Positions 9,413 through 17,096 of a stretch of 64,000 nucleotides of DNA are shown here, one piece after another; position 1 is the first letter of the stretch, and each line of letters starts with the position of its first letter. The position numbers were made by a program, and so were the translations under genes. The DNA lies in contig NZ_JBHLXC010000002.1 in the NCBI RefSeq assembly GCF_042432495.1, positions 1,178,001 through 1,242,000 of the forward strand, read 5' to 3'. The DNA comes from Pseudochelatococcus lubricantis (GTDB taxonomy: Bacteria; Pseudomonadota; Alphaproteobacteria; Rhizobiales; Beijerinckiaceae). The notes under the pieces are model-generated. The model did no database searches. It was not told the DNA's origin and saw only the letters and a list, made by a program, of their open reading frames with translations.

Positions 9413-9428
9413 TTAACCATTTGCTAAC
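9413..9428. promoter_or_regulatory. CtrA-like binding motif upstream of fliF
   Basis: The sequence TTAACCATTTGCTAAC matches the alphaproteobacterial CtrA consensus TTAA-N7-TTAAC with one mismatch (C for T in the second half). It lies 40-55 bp upstream of the fliF start codon, where an activator would act. CtrA controls flagellar genes in Caulobacter and several other alphaproteobacteria. Binding here is inference from the motif. Confidence 0.45.
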
Positions 9429-9619
9429 CAAGATTCTGTCTACTAACCCCGATAACGTCGCGGCGATTCACGCGCGTTGCCCAAGCTGTCACGGCAACCT
9501 TGTCTGGGGATTGCGTCCGGCATTGCTTGCCGCGCCTTTTCCGTGCTTCGCGAGGTTCGGCCTCTGTTGTCCGCACAGATTTGGCTGGCAACACGCCCTG
9601 AAGCCGCTATCATCGCCGC

Positions 9620-10264
9620 ATGAAGATTTTCGCGATCCGGCTTGCCGCCATCAGGAAGCTGTTTCAGTGCGGGCCGGGCCTTCCGGTGCGCGCGACGTTG
9701 CTAGCGCTTGCCCTGTTGGGCGCGGGTCATCCGCCTGCTGCGCGCGCCGACGGTGTCGCCTCGCCCGATGCTTCGCGGGAAAGCGGGAGCGCCCTCGACA
9801 CGCTCTACGAGCAGCTTGCCGGGGCGCGGGATGCGCGCGAGGCGAAACGGATCGAGGCGGCCATCGCCCGCAACTGGCTGCGCTCAGGCAGCGATACTGC
9901 CGACCTGCTGCTGACGCGCGCCCACACGGCGCTTGGCGTCGACGACGCCGCCCTCGCCATCGAGCTGATCGACAGGGCCATTGCCCTGAGGCCGGACTGG
10001 ACGGAGGCCTATGCCCTGCGGGGGCAGGTGTTCGCCGCTATCGGCGACGACGAGCGGGCCGTCGCGGATATCAATCAGGTGTTGCTGCGGGACGGGCGAC
10101 ATTTTGTCGCGCTGCAAACCCTCGCCGAAATCCTCGAACGCACGGGCATCCGCAAGGGCGCGCTTACGCTTTATGAACGGGCGCTCGCCGTCAACCCGCA
10201 TCTCGACGGGGCGCGCACGGCGCTGGAGAAGCTGCGCAGCGCGGTCGAGGGGCGGCCGCTGTAG
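9620..10264 (+). CDS. Secreted tetratricopeptide-repeat protein
   Basis: 214 residues. A basic start and a hydrophobic segment (about 24-36) ending PPAARADG look like a signal peptide, so the protein is probably periplasmic. Residues about 90-200 form three to four TPR-like helix pairs (ALAIELIDRAIALRPDWTEA, RAVADINQVLLRDGRHFVAL and ALTLYERALAVNPHL). TPR domains hold protein partners; none can be named here. It is convergent with prpE across a 27-bp gap and is divergent from fliF, sharing the 246-bp upstream region that holds the CtrA-like motif. Confidence 0.75.
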   Translation: MKIFAIRLAAIRKLFQCGPGLPVRATLLALALLGAGHPPAARADGVASPDASRESGSALDTLYEQLAGARDAREAKRIEAAIARNWLRSGSDTADLLLTRAHTALGVDDAALAIELIDRAIALRPDWTEAYALRGQVFAAIGDDERAVADINQVLLRDGRHFVALQTLAEILERTGIRKGALTLYERALAVNPHLDGARTALEKLRSAVEGRPL

Positions 10265-10291
10265 AGCAGCCGCCTCCGTTCTTTTTCCTTG

Positions 10292-12238
10292 TCAGAGGCC
10301 GTGGCTTTTCAGCGCCTCGGCGATTTCATCCAGCGACTGCGGGTCCTCGATGGTCGCCGGCAGCGACCACGCCTGGCCGTCGGCAATCTTCTTCATGGTG
10401 CCGCGCAGGATCTTGCCGGAGCGGGTCTTGGGCAGCCGCCCCACGGTGATCGCGAGGCGGAAAGCGGCGACCGGGCCGATCTGCTCGCGCACGCGCGCGA
10501 TCAGATCCTTCTCGATATCGGCCGGATTGTCCGTGACTCCGCTCTTGAGCACGACGAAGCCGCACGGCACCTCGCCCTTGAGAGAGTCGGCGATGCCGAT
10601 GACGGCGCATTCCGCCACCGCCGGGTGGCTCGCCAGCACCTCCTCCATACCACCCGTGGACAGGCGGTGGCCGGCGACGTTGATGATGTCGTCGGTGCGG
10701 CCCATGATGAAGATATAGCCGTCCCTGTCCTTGAAGCCGGCGTCCGACGTCTTGTAGGCGCCAGGGAACTCGGAGAGGTAGCCGTCGCGGAAGCGCTCAT
10801 CATTGCGCCACAGGGTGGGCAGGCAGCCGGGCGGCAGCGGCAGCCTGATGATGATGGAGCCCATCGTCTCGGCCGGCACCTCGTTGTTGCCCTCGTCGAC
10901 GATGCGCACGTCATAGCCGGGCATCGGCACGGTCGACGACCCGGCCTTGACCGGCAGCACGCCGAGCCCCACCGGATTGCCTGTGATGGCCCAGCCGGTT
11001 TCCGTCTGCCACCAGTGGTCGATGACGGGAATCTTCAGCGTGTCGCGCGCCCAGTTCACGGTGTCCGGATCGGCGCGCTCGCCGGCGAGGAAGAGCGTGC
11101 GCAGCTTCGACAGGTCATACGGCGGCAGCAGCTTGCTGTGCGGATCTTCCTTGCGGATGGCGCGCAGCGCCGTGGGCGCGGTGAACAACGCCGCCACGTT
11201 GTATTCGCCGATCACGCGCCAGAAGGCGCCCGCGTCCGGCGTGCCGACAGGCTTGCCCTCGTAGATGACAGTGGTGCTGCCGTTGATGAGCGGGCCGTAG
11301 ACGATGTAGCTGTGGCCGACGACCCATCCGATGTCGGAGGCGGTCCAGAATACCTCGCCGGGCTTGATATCGTAGAGGTTCTTCATGGTCCAGGCCAGCG
11401 CCACCAGATAGCCGCCGGTGTCGCGCACGACGCCCTTGGGTTTGCCCGTCGTGCCGGACGTATAAAGAATGTAGAGTGGATCGGTCGCCTTGACCGGGAC
11501 GGGCGGCGCGGAGAGCCCGGCTTCGCGGGCCCTCTCCACGAGCCCGGCCCAGTCGTGATCGCGCCCCTCGACCAGTTCGGCACGGGCCTGCGGACGCTGG
11601 AACACGAGAACCGCGGGCCTGGCGTCGGCAAGCCGCAACGCCTCGTCGAGCAGGGGCTTGTAGGCGACGACGCGCGAGGGCTCGATGCCGCAGGAGGCGG
11701 TGAGGATGACCTTGGGCTCTGTGTCCTCGATGCGCGTCGCGAGTTCCGGCGCCGCGAAACCGCCGAACACCACCGAATGGATCGCGCCAAGCCGCGCCAC
11801 GGCCAGCATGCCGATGACGGCCTCCGGAATCATCGGCATGTAGATGATCACGCGGTCGCCCTGCGTGACGCCGAGATCGGCGAGGACGGCGGCGAGCGTC
11901 TGCACCTCGCTCAGCAGGCCGTTGTAGGAGATGACCCTTTTCGAGTCCGTCACCGGGCTGTCGTAGATGATGGCCGGCTGCGATCCGCGCCCCGCGTCGA
12001 CGTGGCGGTCGATGGCGTTGTAGCTCGCGTTCAGCGTCGCGTCCGGAAACCAGCGGCCGTAGACGCCCTCCTGCGGGTCGAAGATGCGGGAAGGTGCGCG
12101 CACCCAGCTTATGGCGCCGGAAGCCTCGCGCCAGAACTCCTCCGGGTCGGCCTGCCATCGGGCATACGCCTGCGCATAAGCGCTGTTGGCGCCTTCGGGC
12201 GTGGCGTCGGGCGATGATGGGGTGTTGTCTGCGGTCAC
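10292..12238 (-). CDS. prpE: Propionyl-CoA synthetase (acyl-CoA ligase)
   Basis: 648 residues, full length for the acetyl/propionyl-CoA synthetase family. The adenylation loop YILYTSGTTGKPKG lies at about 256-269, the A8 hinge region at GYIFIMGRTDDIINVAGHRLSTG and the conserved acetylatable Lys at about 609 (RSGKILRG). The AGHRLSTG form is typical of PrpE rather than Acs (SGHRLGT), so propionate is the preferred guess. It activates propionate to propionyl-CoA with ATP. The gene stands alone, convergent with the TPR gene. Acetyl-CoA synthetase activity cannot be excluded. Confidence 0.88.
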   Translation of the reverse strand: MTADNTPSSPDATPEGANSAYAQAYARWQADPEEFWREASGAISWVRAPSRIFDPQEGVYGRWFPDATLNASYNAIDRHVDAGRGSQPAIIYDSPVTDSKRVISYNGLLSEVQTLAAVLADLGVTQGDRVIIYMPMIPEAVIGMLAVARLGAIHSVVFGGFAAPELATRIEDTEPKVILTASCGIEPSRVVAYKPLLDEALRLADARPAVLVFQRPQARAELVEGRDHDWAGLVERAREAGLSAPPVPVKATDPLYILYTSGTTGKPKGVVRDTGGYLVALAWTMKNLYDIKPGEVFWTASDIGWVVGHSYIVYGPLINGSTTVIYEGKPVGTPDAGAFWRVIGEYNVAALFTAPTALRAIRKEDPHSKLLPPYDLSKLRTLFLAGERADPDTVNWARDTLKIPVIDHWWQTETGWAITGNPVGLGVLPVKAGSSTVPMPGYDVRIVDEGNNEVPAETMGSIIIRLPLPPGCLPTLWRNDERFRDGYLSEFPGAYKTSDAGFKDRDGYIFIMGRTDDIINVAGHRLSTGGMEEVLASHPAVAECAVIGIADSLKGEVPCGFVVLKSGVTDNPADIEKDLIARVREQIGPVAAFRLAITVGRLPKTRSGKILRGTMKKIADGQAWSLPATIEDPQSLDEIAEALKSHGL

Positions 12239-12499
12239 GGCTCTCCTCCCTCGTTGAGCTTCGAGCGACGGGTCTCGGCCCGGGCATTCGGTGAGGCAGC
12301 GGGCCGGCGCGCTTTCAGCGGAACGTAGGAGGATGGAAAATGTCGCGCAAGCCTTGAGCGATTACAACTTTCGTCGGTTATCGCTGGCCGGGCGCAATAT
12401 CCGGAATGTTGCGGCTGGCGTATACGCCTGCGCTGTCTGTCCGCCGCGACGGTCTCTATCGCGGCGGTGGCACAGGCGCTAACGGATGTGTGTCAAGCT

Positions 12500-12688
12500 T
12501 CAGTTAAGCTTTTGACCATCCTTCCTGGAATAGATACGTGTAATTTCATCCTTGAGTTGAAGTTTGCGGCGTTTAAGCTCGGCTATCTGTTCGCTATTGA
12601 TGTAAGGTTTGGTGAGGTGTGTCTTGATTTCTCGTTCGATTGACTCGTGACGGCGTTCCAATTCGAAGAGGTGACCTTCAAGGGACAT
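12500..12688 (-). CDS. YdcH-family small coiled-coil protein (DUF465)
   Basis: 62 residues, highly charged and helical, with the family motif ELKRRKLQLKDEITRI in its C-terminal half. YdcH/DUF465 proteins are small cytoplasmic coiled coils of unknown function. Transcribed divergently from a second YdcH-like gene at 12953. The stretch 12239-12499 between it and prpE has no gene I can see. Confidence 0.75.
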   Translation of the reverse strand: MSLEGHLFELERRHESIEREIKTHLTKPYINSEQIAELKRRKLQLKDEITRIYSRKDGQKLN

Positions 12689-12952
12689 CGAATAACCTCC
12701 ATACCGATTGCCGATGTCGTCAGTCTGACATAAAACGACGGAAGGTCAAACGCGATTCGCGCACGGCACGGAGAAAAATGTCGCACGCAAGAACGATTGT
12801 GCGGCGCAGCAGGGGCCGGAATGGCGTTCCGGCACCCTCATGTGGGGATGGCGTCATCCTGTCCATAACTGTTCAAAGAACCCTTGCGGCGCGACCATTT
12901 CCTCGCATAAGGTGCCGCACGTGGGCGCAATCCGGATAGTGCCGGGGCGGTG

Positions 12953-13171
12953 ATGGCATTCGATCTGGATACTGAAGAACGCACGATACTGGCGGCCGAG
13001 CTTGAGCGGCTGCGCGGCGAGCACCGCGAGCTTGACGCGCGGATTTCCGCGCTTGAAGGCGAGGGGGCCGCTTTCCAGCTTCAGGTGCAGCGCCTGAAGA
13101 AGAACAAGCTCGCGCTGAAGGATCGCATCGCCTATCTTGAGGATCAGTTGACGCCCGATATCATCGCCTGA
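12953..13171 (+). CDS. YdcH-family small coiled-coil protein (DUF465), second copy
   Basis: 72 residues, entirely helical and charged, ending in the DUF465 motif VQRLKKNKLALKDRIAYLED. The ATG at 12953 is preferred over a GTG one codon earlier because a G-rich ribosome-binding region (12943-12949) lies close by. It is divergent from the other YdcH-like gene (12500-12688) across 264 bp without another gene. The two proteins share only the family motif, so they are ancient paralogues rather than a recent duplication. Confidence 0.75.
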   Translation: MAFDLDTEERTILAAELERLRGEHRELDARISALEGEGAAFQLQVQRLKKNKLALKDRIAYLEDQLTPDIIA

Positions 13172-13233
13172 AGGCGCATCGCTGAGCCGGAGCAGCGAGG
13201 CCGCCATTTTCGCCCGCGTGCACGTCTCCGTAA

Positions 13234-13292
13234 AGCAGTTTGCATTCAATCTGAGTTGTCAAATTGAATGCAAGTTGCGGAAAAATATAGAA
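13234..13292. repeat. Palindromic intergenic element, family P1, copy A
   Basis: Arms GCAGTTTGCATTCAA and TTGAATGCAAGTTGC pair with two mismatches around a 14-nt centre, followed by a conserved tail GGAAAAATATAGAA. The same element occurs at 46281-46339. It sits in the gene-free stretch between the YdcH-like gene and the esterase. Confidence 0.8.
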
Positions 13293-13298
13293 TTCAGA

Positions 13299-13424
13299 CC
13301 ATTTCTACGTTTCGTTGAAACGCAACAATGGCCTATGTTACTTGTTTTGATGCAATTCCGGACGCAAAAGGTGTCTCCACTTCCGCCGGAAATGCTCTAG
13401 TCCATGCATCGGGTTGATCCCGAT
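13299..13424. repeat. Cluster of further palindromic units upstream of esterase
   Basis: Three hairpins follow copy A directly. At 13299-13331, CCATT and CGTTTC pair with GAAACG and AATGG. At 13352-13400 a unit runs from GCAATTCCGGACGCAAAA to CCGGAAATGCTCTAG, a pattern I recognise as common between genes in Rhizobiales genomes. At 13408-13424, ATCGGG pairs with CCCGAT. The 300-bp stretch 13172-13471 therefore consists mainly of a mosaic of repetitive palindromes and has no gene. Confidence 0.65.
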
Positions 13425-13471
13425 AACGGTATCCGTTTCATAGGCTTGATGCGTTATCGACCGGAGGTTCC

Positions 13472-14158
13472 ATGGCAATTATCGACGGACCGCGGCTCGC
13501 CGCACGTTCGGGCAACGCCCGCCAGCTCGTCGTCTTCCTGCATGGCTATGGCGCGAACGGCAACGATCTGATCGACATCGGACGCGAATGGCAGCGCTGG
13601 CTGCCCTATGCGGCCTTCGTCTCCCCGCACGCGCCGGAGCCGTGTCCGGCGTCCGGCATGGGCCGGCAATGGTTCGCGCTGACCTTTCGCGATCCTGACG
13701 AGCGCTGGCGCGGCGTCAATCACGCGGCACCGTCGCTGGAGGCGTTTCTCGACGCGGAGCTGCAGCGCCACGGGCTCACGCCTGACCGGCTGGCGCTGGT
13801 CGGGTTCAGCCAGGGCACCATGATGGCGCTGCACGTCGGACTGCGTCGCAGGGTCGCGCCGGCTGCGATTGTCGGCTATTCGGGCATTCTGGTGGTGCCG
13901 CCCGGGGGCGGCGCGGAGCCCGCGTCCCGGCCGGGCGCGGCGGCTGTGCCGCCGATTCTGCTCGTGCACGGGGAGGCGGACGAGGTGATCCCGGTGGACG
14001 GGCTGTTCTTCTCGGCCGAGCGGCTGGCCGGCGAGGGCCTCGGCGTGCAATGGCATCTTTCGCCGCATATCGGCCATGGCATCGATGGTGGCGGCCTGCG
14101 CCACGGCGGACTGTTCCTGACGTCGTCCTTCGGGCTGCCGTTCCCCGAACAGGCATGA
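13472..14158 (+). CDS. Phospholipase/carboxylesterase-type alpha/beta hydrolase
   Basis: 228 residues, cytosolic, the length of the YpfH/acyl-protein-thioesterase-like family. The catalytic triad is visible: Ser113 in GFSQG, Asp170 in LLVHGEADEVIP and His202 in HIGHGID. The oxyanion strand is VVFLHGYGANGNDL (from residue 20). It should hydrolyse short-chain or lysophospholipid esters; the true substrate is unknown. The start has a strong ribosome-binding site (GGAGG at 13461-13465). The palindromic repeats lie directly upstream. Confidence 0.85.
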   Translation: MAIIDGPRLAARSGNARQLVVFLHGYGANGNDLIDIGREWQRWLPYAAFVSPHAPEPCPASGMGRQWFALTFRDPDERWRGVNHAAPSLEAFLDAELQRHGLTPDRLALVGFSQGTMMALHVGLRRRVAPAAIVGYSGILVVPPGGGAEPASRPGAAAVPPILLVHGEADEVIPVDGLFFSAERLAGEGLGVQWHLSPHIGHGIDGGGLRHGGLFLTSSFGLPFPEQA

Positions 14159-14222
14159 GCCCGGCTCCCCGGCTTCCGTCCACCCCGAAACGGCGGCGGA
14201 CGGTGCCGGGTGGGAGACGCGG

Positions 14223-14546
14223 TTACGCGCCGCTGCGGACTTCGGCGTGGGCGCGCACCAGCAGCGCTTCCATCTCGCGGCGAATCTGGTGGTCGGACTG
14301 CTCGATGCCGGCGGCGTCGAAATCGGCGCGGATCTTGCGGAACACGTCCTCGTCGCCGGGCTCCTCGAAGTCCGACAGCACGACGGAGCGGGCATACTCG
14401 TCCGCCTGCGCGCCGGTCTTGCCCAGCTTATCGGCGGCCCAGAGGCCCAGCAGCTTGTTGCGGCGGGCAACGGCCTTGAAGCGAAGTTCCTGGTCGATGG
14501 CGAACTTGGCCTCTTCTGCCTTCTGACGATCGTTAAAAGTTGTCAT
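14223..14546 (-). CDS. ATP synthase F1 inhibitor subunit zeta (DUF1476)
   Basis: 107 residues, helical and charged: it begins MTTFNDRQKAEEAKF and contains KAVARRNKLLGLWAADKLG and DFDAAGIEQSD, all hallmarks of DUF1476. In Paracoccus this family is the zeta subunit, which blocks ATP hydrolysis by F1; function in other families of the order can be weaker. The start at 14546 follows a good GGGGAG ribosome-binding site; a longer open frame to 14792 has no such support. It is not near ATP synthase genes, and stands alone. Confidence 0.85.
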   Translation of the reverse strand: MTTFNDRQKAEEAKFAIDQELRFKAVARRNKLLGLWAADKLGKTGAQADEYARSVVLSDFEEPGDEDVFRKIRADFDAAGIEQSDHQIRREMEALLVRAHAEVRSGA

Positions 14547-15026
14547 CGGTCGTGCTCCCCGTGCAGATACATCTACATCCTCTGCGGATACAGTCGATAT
14601 AATGTGCCGTGCGGGCGATGGCCAGTGCATTTTCAGATGACGCCCGTTCCGACTCACGTCCGGAAGATACCGGCAGGGATGTGCGGAAAATTTGCGTGTT
14701 CCGTCTGACGGCAGCATGACAGAACGGCGACGCCGTCGCGGAAACAGTATGGTGCCGGACGGCGCCGTTAACCATAACTTGCCGTTAACCATAATAAATT
14801 ATAATGATATATTTCCGGTGCGCCAAAAGCACGGACGGACGAGGGCCGCAGACCCGCCGGCCGGCGTTGTGCTTTTGCGCGCGATCGGATAGGTTGCGGG
14901 GCAGACGGCAAGCCGCCTGTCCGGCATCGGAAGTCACTGACCGGTTTTCCGCCTGTTTCGAGCCGCGGATCGTTTAATTCGGAGCCACGGCACCCTATGG
15001 ATTTCCTCAAGATACGGTACACGCCG
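14547..15026. other. Gene-free divergent region between zeta and purC
   Basis: 480 bp without a supported gene. It is locally AT-rich around 14764-14815. It contains a 14-bp direct repeat (14764-14794) and a hairpin at 14824-14877 (CAAAAGCAC pairing with GTGCTTTTG) that would fall in the purC leader RNA. It must hold the promoters of both flanking genes; I could not place -35/-10 boxes with confidence. Confidence 0.6.
14764..14794. promoter_or_regulatory. Direct repeat GCCGTTAACCATAA x2, possible regulator site
   Basis: Two identical 14-bp copies at 14764-14777 and 14781-14794, spaced 17 bp apart. The core GTTAACCAT also occurs in the CtrA-like motif upstream of fliF (9412-9420). The regular spacing suggests a protein-binding site in the region shared by zeta and purC. 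CtrA half-sites are one possibility; the spacing does not fit the full TTAA-N7-TTAA consensus. Confidence 0.35.
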
Positions 15027-15794
15027 ATGAATCGCCGCCGTCGTATTTACGAGGGTAAGGCAAAGGTCCTCTATGAAGGGCCGGAGCCGGGAACCCTCAT
15101 TCAGCACTTCAAGGACGACGCGACCGCCTTCAATGCCAAAAAGCATGAGGTGATCGATGGCAAGGGAGTGCTGAACAACCGCATTTCCGAATACATCTTC
15201 ACCAAGCTCAACGAGATCGGCGTGCCGACGCACTTCATCCGGCGTCTGAACATGCGCGAACAGTTGATCCGCGAGGTCGAGATCATTCCGCTCGAAGTCG
15301 TCGTGCGCAACGTCGCGGCCGGCTCGCTGTCGACGCGGCTCGGCATCGAGGAGGGCACGCAGCTCCCCCGCTCGATCATCGAGTTCTACTACAAGAACGA
15401 CGCGCTGAACGACCCGATGGTGTCGGAAGAGCACATCACGGCCTTCGGCTGGGCCACTCCGCAGGAGATTGACGACATCATGGCGCTCGCCATCCGTGTC
15501 AACGACTTCCTGACCGGCCTCTTCCTCGGCATCGGCATCCGCCTTGTCGACTTCAAGATGGAGACCGGCCGGCTGTGGGAAGGCGATATGATGCGCATCG
15601 TCGTCGCCGACGAGATTTCTCCTGATTCCTGCCGGCTGTGGGACGTCAAGTCCTCCGACAAGCTCGACAAGGACCGCTTCCGCCGCGACATGGGCGGCCT
15701 GGTTGAGGCCTATTCGGAAGTGGCGCGCCGGCTCGGCATCCTGGGTGAGAGCGAGAACCCCGCGCGCGGGGACTCCCCCCGCCTGGTGGAGTAG
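15027..15794 (+). CDS. purC: Phosphoribosylaminoimidazole-succinocarboxamide synthase
   Basis: 255 residues from MNRRRRIYEGKAKVLYEG, the conserved start of rhizobial PurC. Family motifs follow: GTLIQHFKDDATAFN, HFIRRLNMREQLI, PLEVVVRNVAAGS and LVDFKMETGR, and near the C-terminus DEISPDSCRLWD. It joins aspartate to CAIR in de novo purine synthesis, using ATP. An in-frame ATG at 14997 would add ten residues and has a better upstream purine stretch, so the start is uncertain by 30 bp. It opens the purine run purC, purS, purQ, purL. Confidence 0.95.
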   Translation: MNRRRRIYEGKAKVLYEGPEPGTLIQHFKDDATAFNAKKHEVIDGKGVLNNRISEYIFTKLNEIGVPTHFIRRLNMREQLIREVEIIPLEVVVRNVAAGSLSTRLGIEEGTQLPRSIIEFYYKNDALNDPMVSEEHITAFGWATPQEIDDIMALAIRVNDFLTGLFLGIGIRLVDFKMETGRLWEGDMMRIVVADEISPDSCRLWDVKSSDKLDKDRFRRDMGGLVEAYSEVARRLGILGESENPARGDSPRLVE

Positions 15795-16027
15795 CACGCC
15801 GCGCCGGAAGGCGCGACGCGGAAGGATGGCGCGGCACGGTGTCACGTCCGCTACAGTTCCGCGGTGCTGGCAGCCGCGCGGATGGATTGCGCGGGACGAA
15901 TGCCGCAGTGGATTGCGAACAGCATCAATATTGACTACAGCGGGGGCTTGAGGCCCCCGTTCGCGTACCTATCTGCAAGAGACGGATCGCAGGGCGGAGG
16001 GGACCGCCGTTCGACAGGGAGCAAGCC

Positions 16028-16333
16028 ATGACCGCCGCAGAACACACCGCCCCGCAGAAGACGACCGCGCATGCCCCCGGCCATGCGCCGCGGGCGCGCG
16101 TGACGGTTACCCTCAAGAACGGGGTGCTCGACCCGCAGGGCAAGGCGATCGAAGGGGCGCTGGCCTCGCTCGGCATCGCGGGCATCGCCGGCGTGCGGCA
16201 GGGCAAGGTGTTCGACATCGCGCTCGCCGGAGCCGATCCGGAGCACGCGAGGGCGCTGCTCGGCGAGGCGTGCGAGAAGCTGCTCGCCAACACCGTGATC
16301 GAGAACTACAGCATCGAATTGTTGGACGCCTGA
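16028..16333 (+). CDS. purS: FGAM synthase subunit PurS
   Basis: 101 residues. From about residue 22 it matches PurS (ARVTVTLKNGVLDPQGKAIEG, VRQGKVFDI and CEKLLANTVIENY). PurS bridges PurL and PurQ in formylglycinamidine ribonucleotide synthase. The first 21 residues are an extra Ala/His/Thr-rich segment; the ATG at 16028 has a good ribosome-binding site (AGGGAG), so the extension appears real. PurS usually starts directly at the beta strand. purQ follows one base after the stop codon. Confidence 0.94.
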   Translation: MTAAEHTAPQKTTAHAPGHAPRARVTVTLKNGVLDPQGKAIEGALASLGIAGIAGVRQGKVFDIALAGADPEHARALLGEACEKLLANTVIENYSIELLDA

Positions 16334-16334
16334 C

Positions 16335-17018
16335 ATGAAAGCCGCCGTCATCATCTTCCCCGGCTCCAATCGCGATGGCGATGTGGCGCAGGCGCTCGTT
16401 CAGGCTGGCGCGAGCGTGACCAAGGTTTGGCACGCCGACAGCAGCCTGCCCGCCGGCACCGATCTCGCCGTGCTGCCCGGCGGGTTTTCCTATGGCGACT
16501 ATCTCCGCTGCGGCGCCATCGCCGCGCGCGCGCCGGTGATGGACGCGGTGCGCAGCCACGCGGCGACGGGCCGGCTGGTGCTCGGCATCTGCAACGGCTT
16601 CCAGATCCTGTGTGAATCCGGCCTGCTGCCGGGCGTGCTGATGCGCAATGCCGGCCTGAATTTCATCTGCCGCCGCCAGTTCCTGCGCGTCGAGCGCAAC
16701 GACACCGCCTTCACGCGCCGCTATGCGCAGGGGCAGGCCATCGACGTCGCGATCGCCCACGGCGAGGGCAACTTCGTCGCGGACGAGCGGACGCTGGCGC
16801 AGATCGAGGGCGACGGGCGCGTGGCGTTCCGCTACGCCGACCGCGCGGGCGCGGTGACGCCGCAGGCCAACCCGAACGGATCGCTGAACAACATCGCCGG
16901 CGTCTATTCCGAAAAGTTCAACGTCCTCGGCCTGATGCCGCATCCGGAGAACCTGATCGACGACCTCGTCGGCGGCACGGACGGCCGCGGGCTGTTCGAG
17001 AGCCTGTTGGCGGCGTGA
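16335..17018 (+). CDS. purQ: FGAM synthase glutaminase subunit PurQ
   Basis: 227 residues, a class I glutamine amidotransferase. The nucleophile is the Cys in LVLGICNGFQIL, and the catalytic His-Glu pair appears in GLMPHPENL. PurQ releases ammonia from glutamine and passes it to PurL. The gene starts one base after purS, so the two are co-translated. purL follows after 78 bp. Confidence 0.96.
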   Translation: MKAAVIIFPGSNRDGDVAQALVQAGASVTKVWHADSSLPAGTDLAVLPGGFSYGDYLRCGAIAARAPVMDAVRSHAATGRLVLGICNGFQILCESGLLPGVLMRNAGLNFICRRQFLRVERNDTAFTRRYAQGQAIDVAIAHGEGNFVADERTLAQIEGDGRVAFRYADRAGAVTPQANPNGSLNNIAGVYSEKFNVLGLMPHPENLIDDLVGGTDGRGLFESLLAA

Positions 17019-17096
17019 GCTTGTCCGTTTGTTGAGCAGGCTAACGTAACTTTCTGAAAAGTCGCGATAATCGCGGCGTCACATTGTGAGCTTCCG

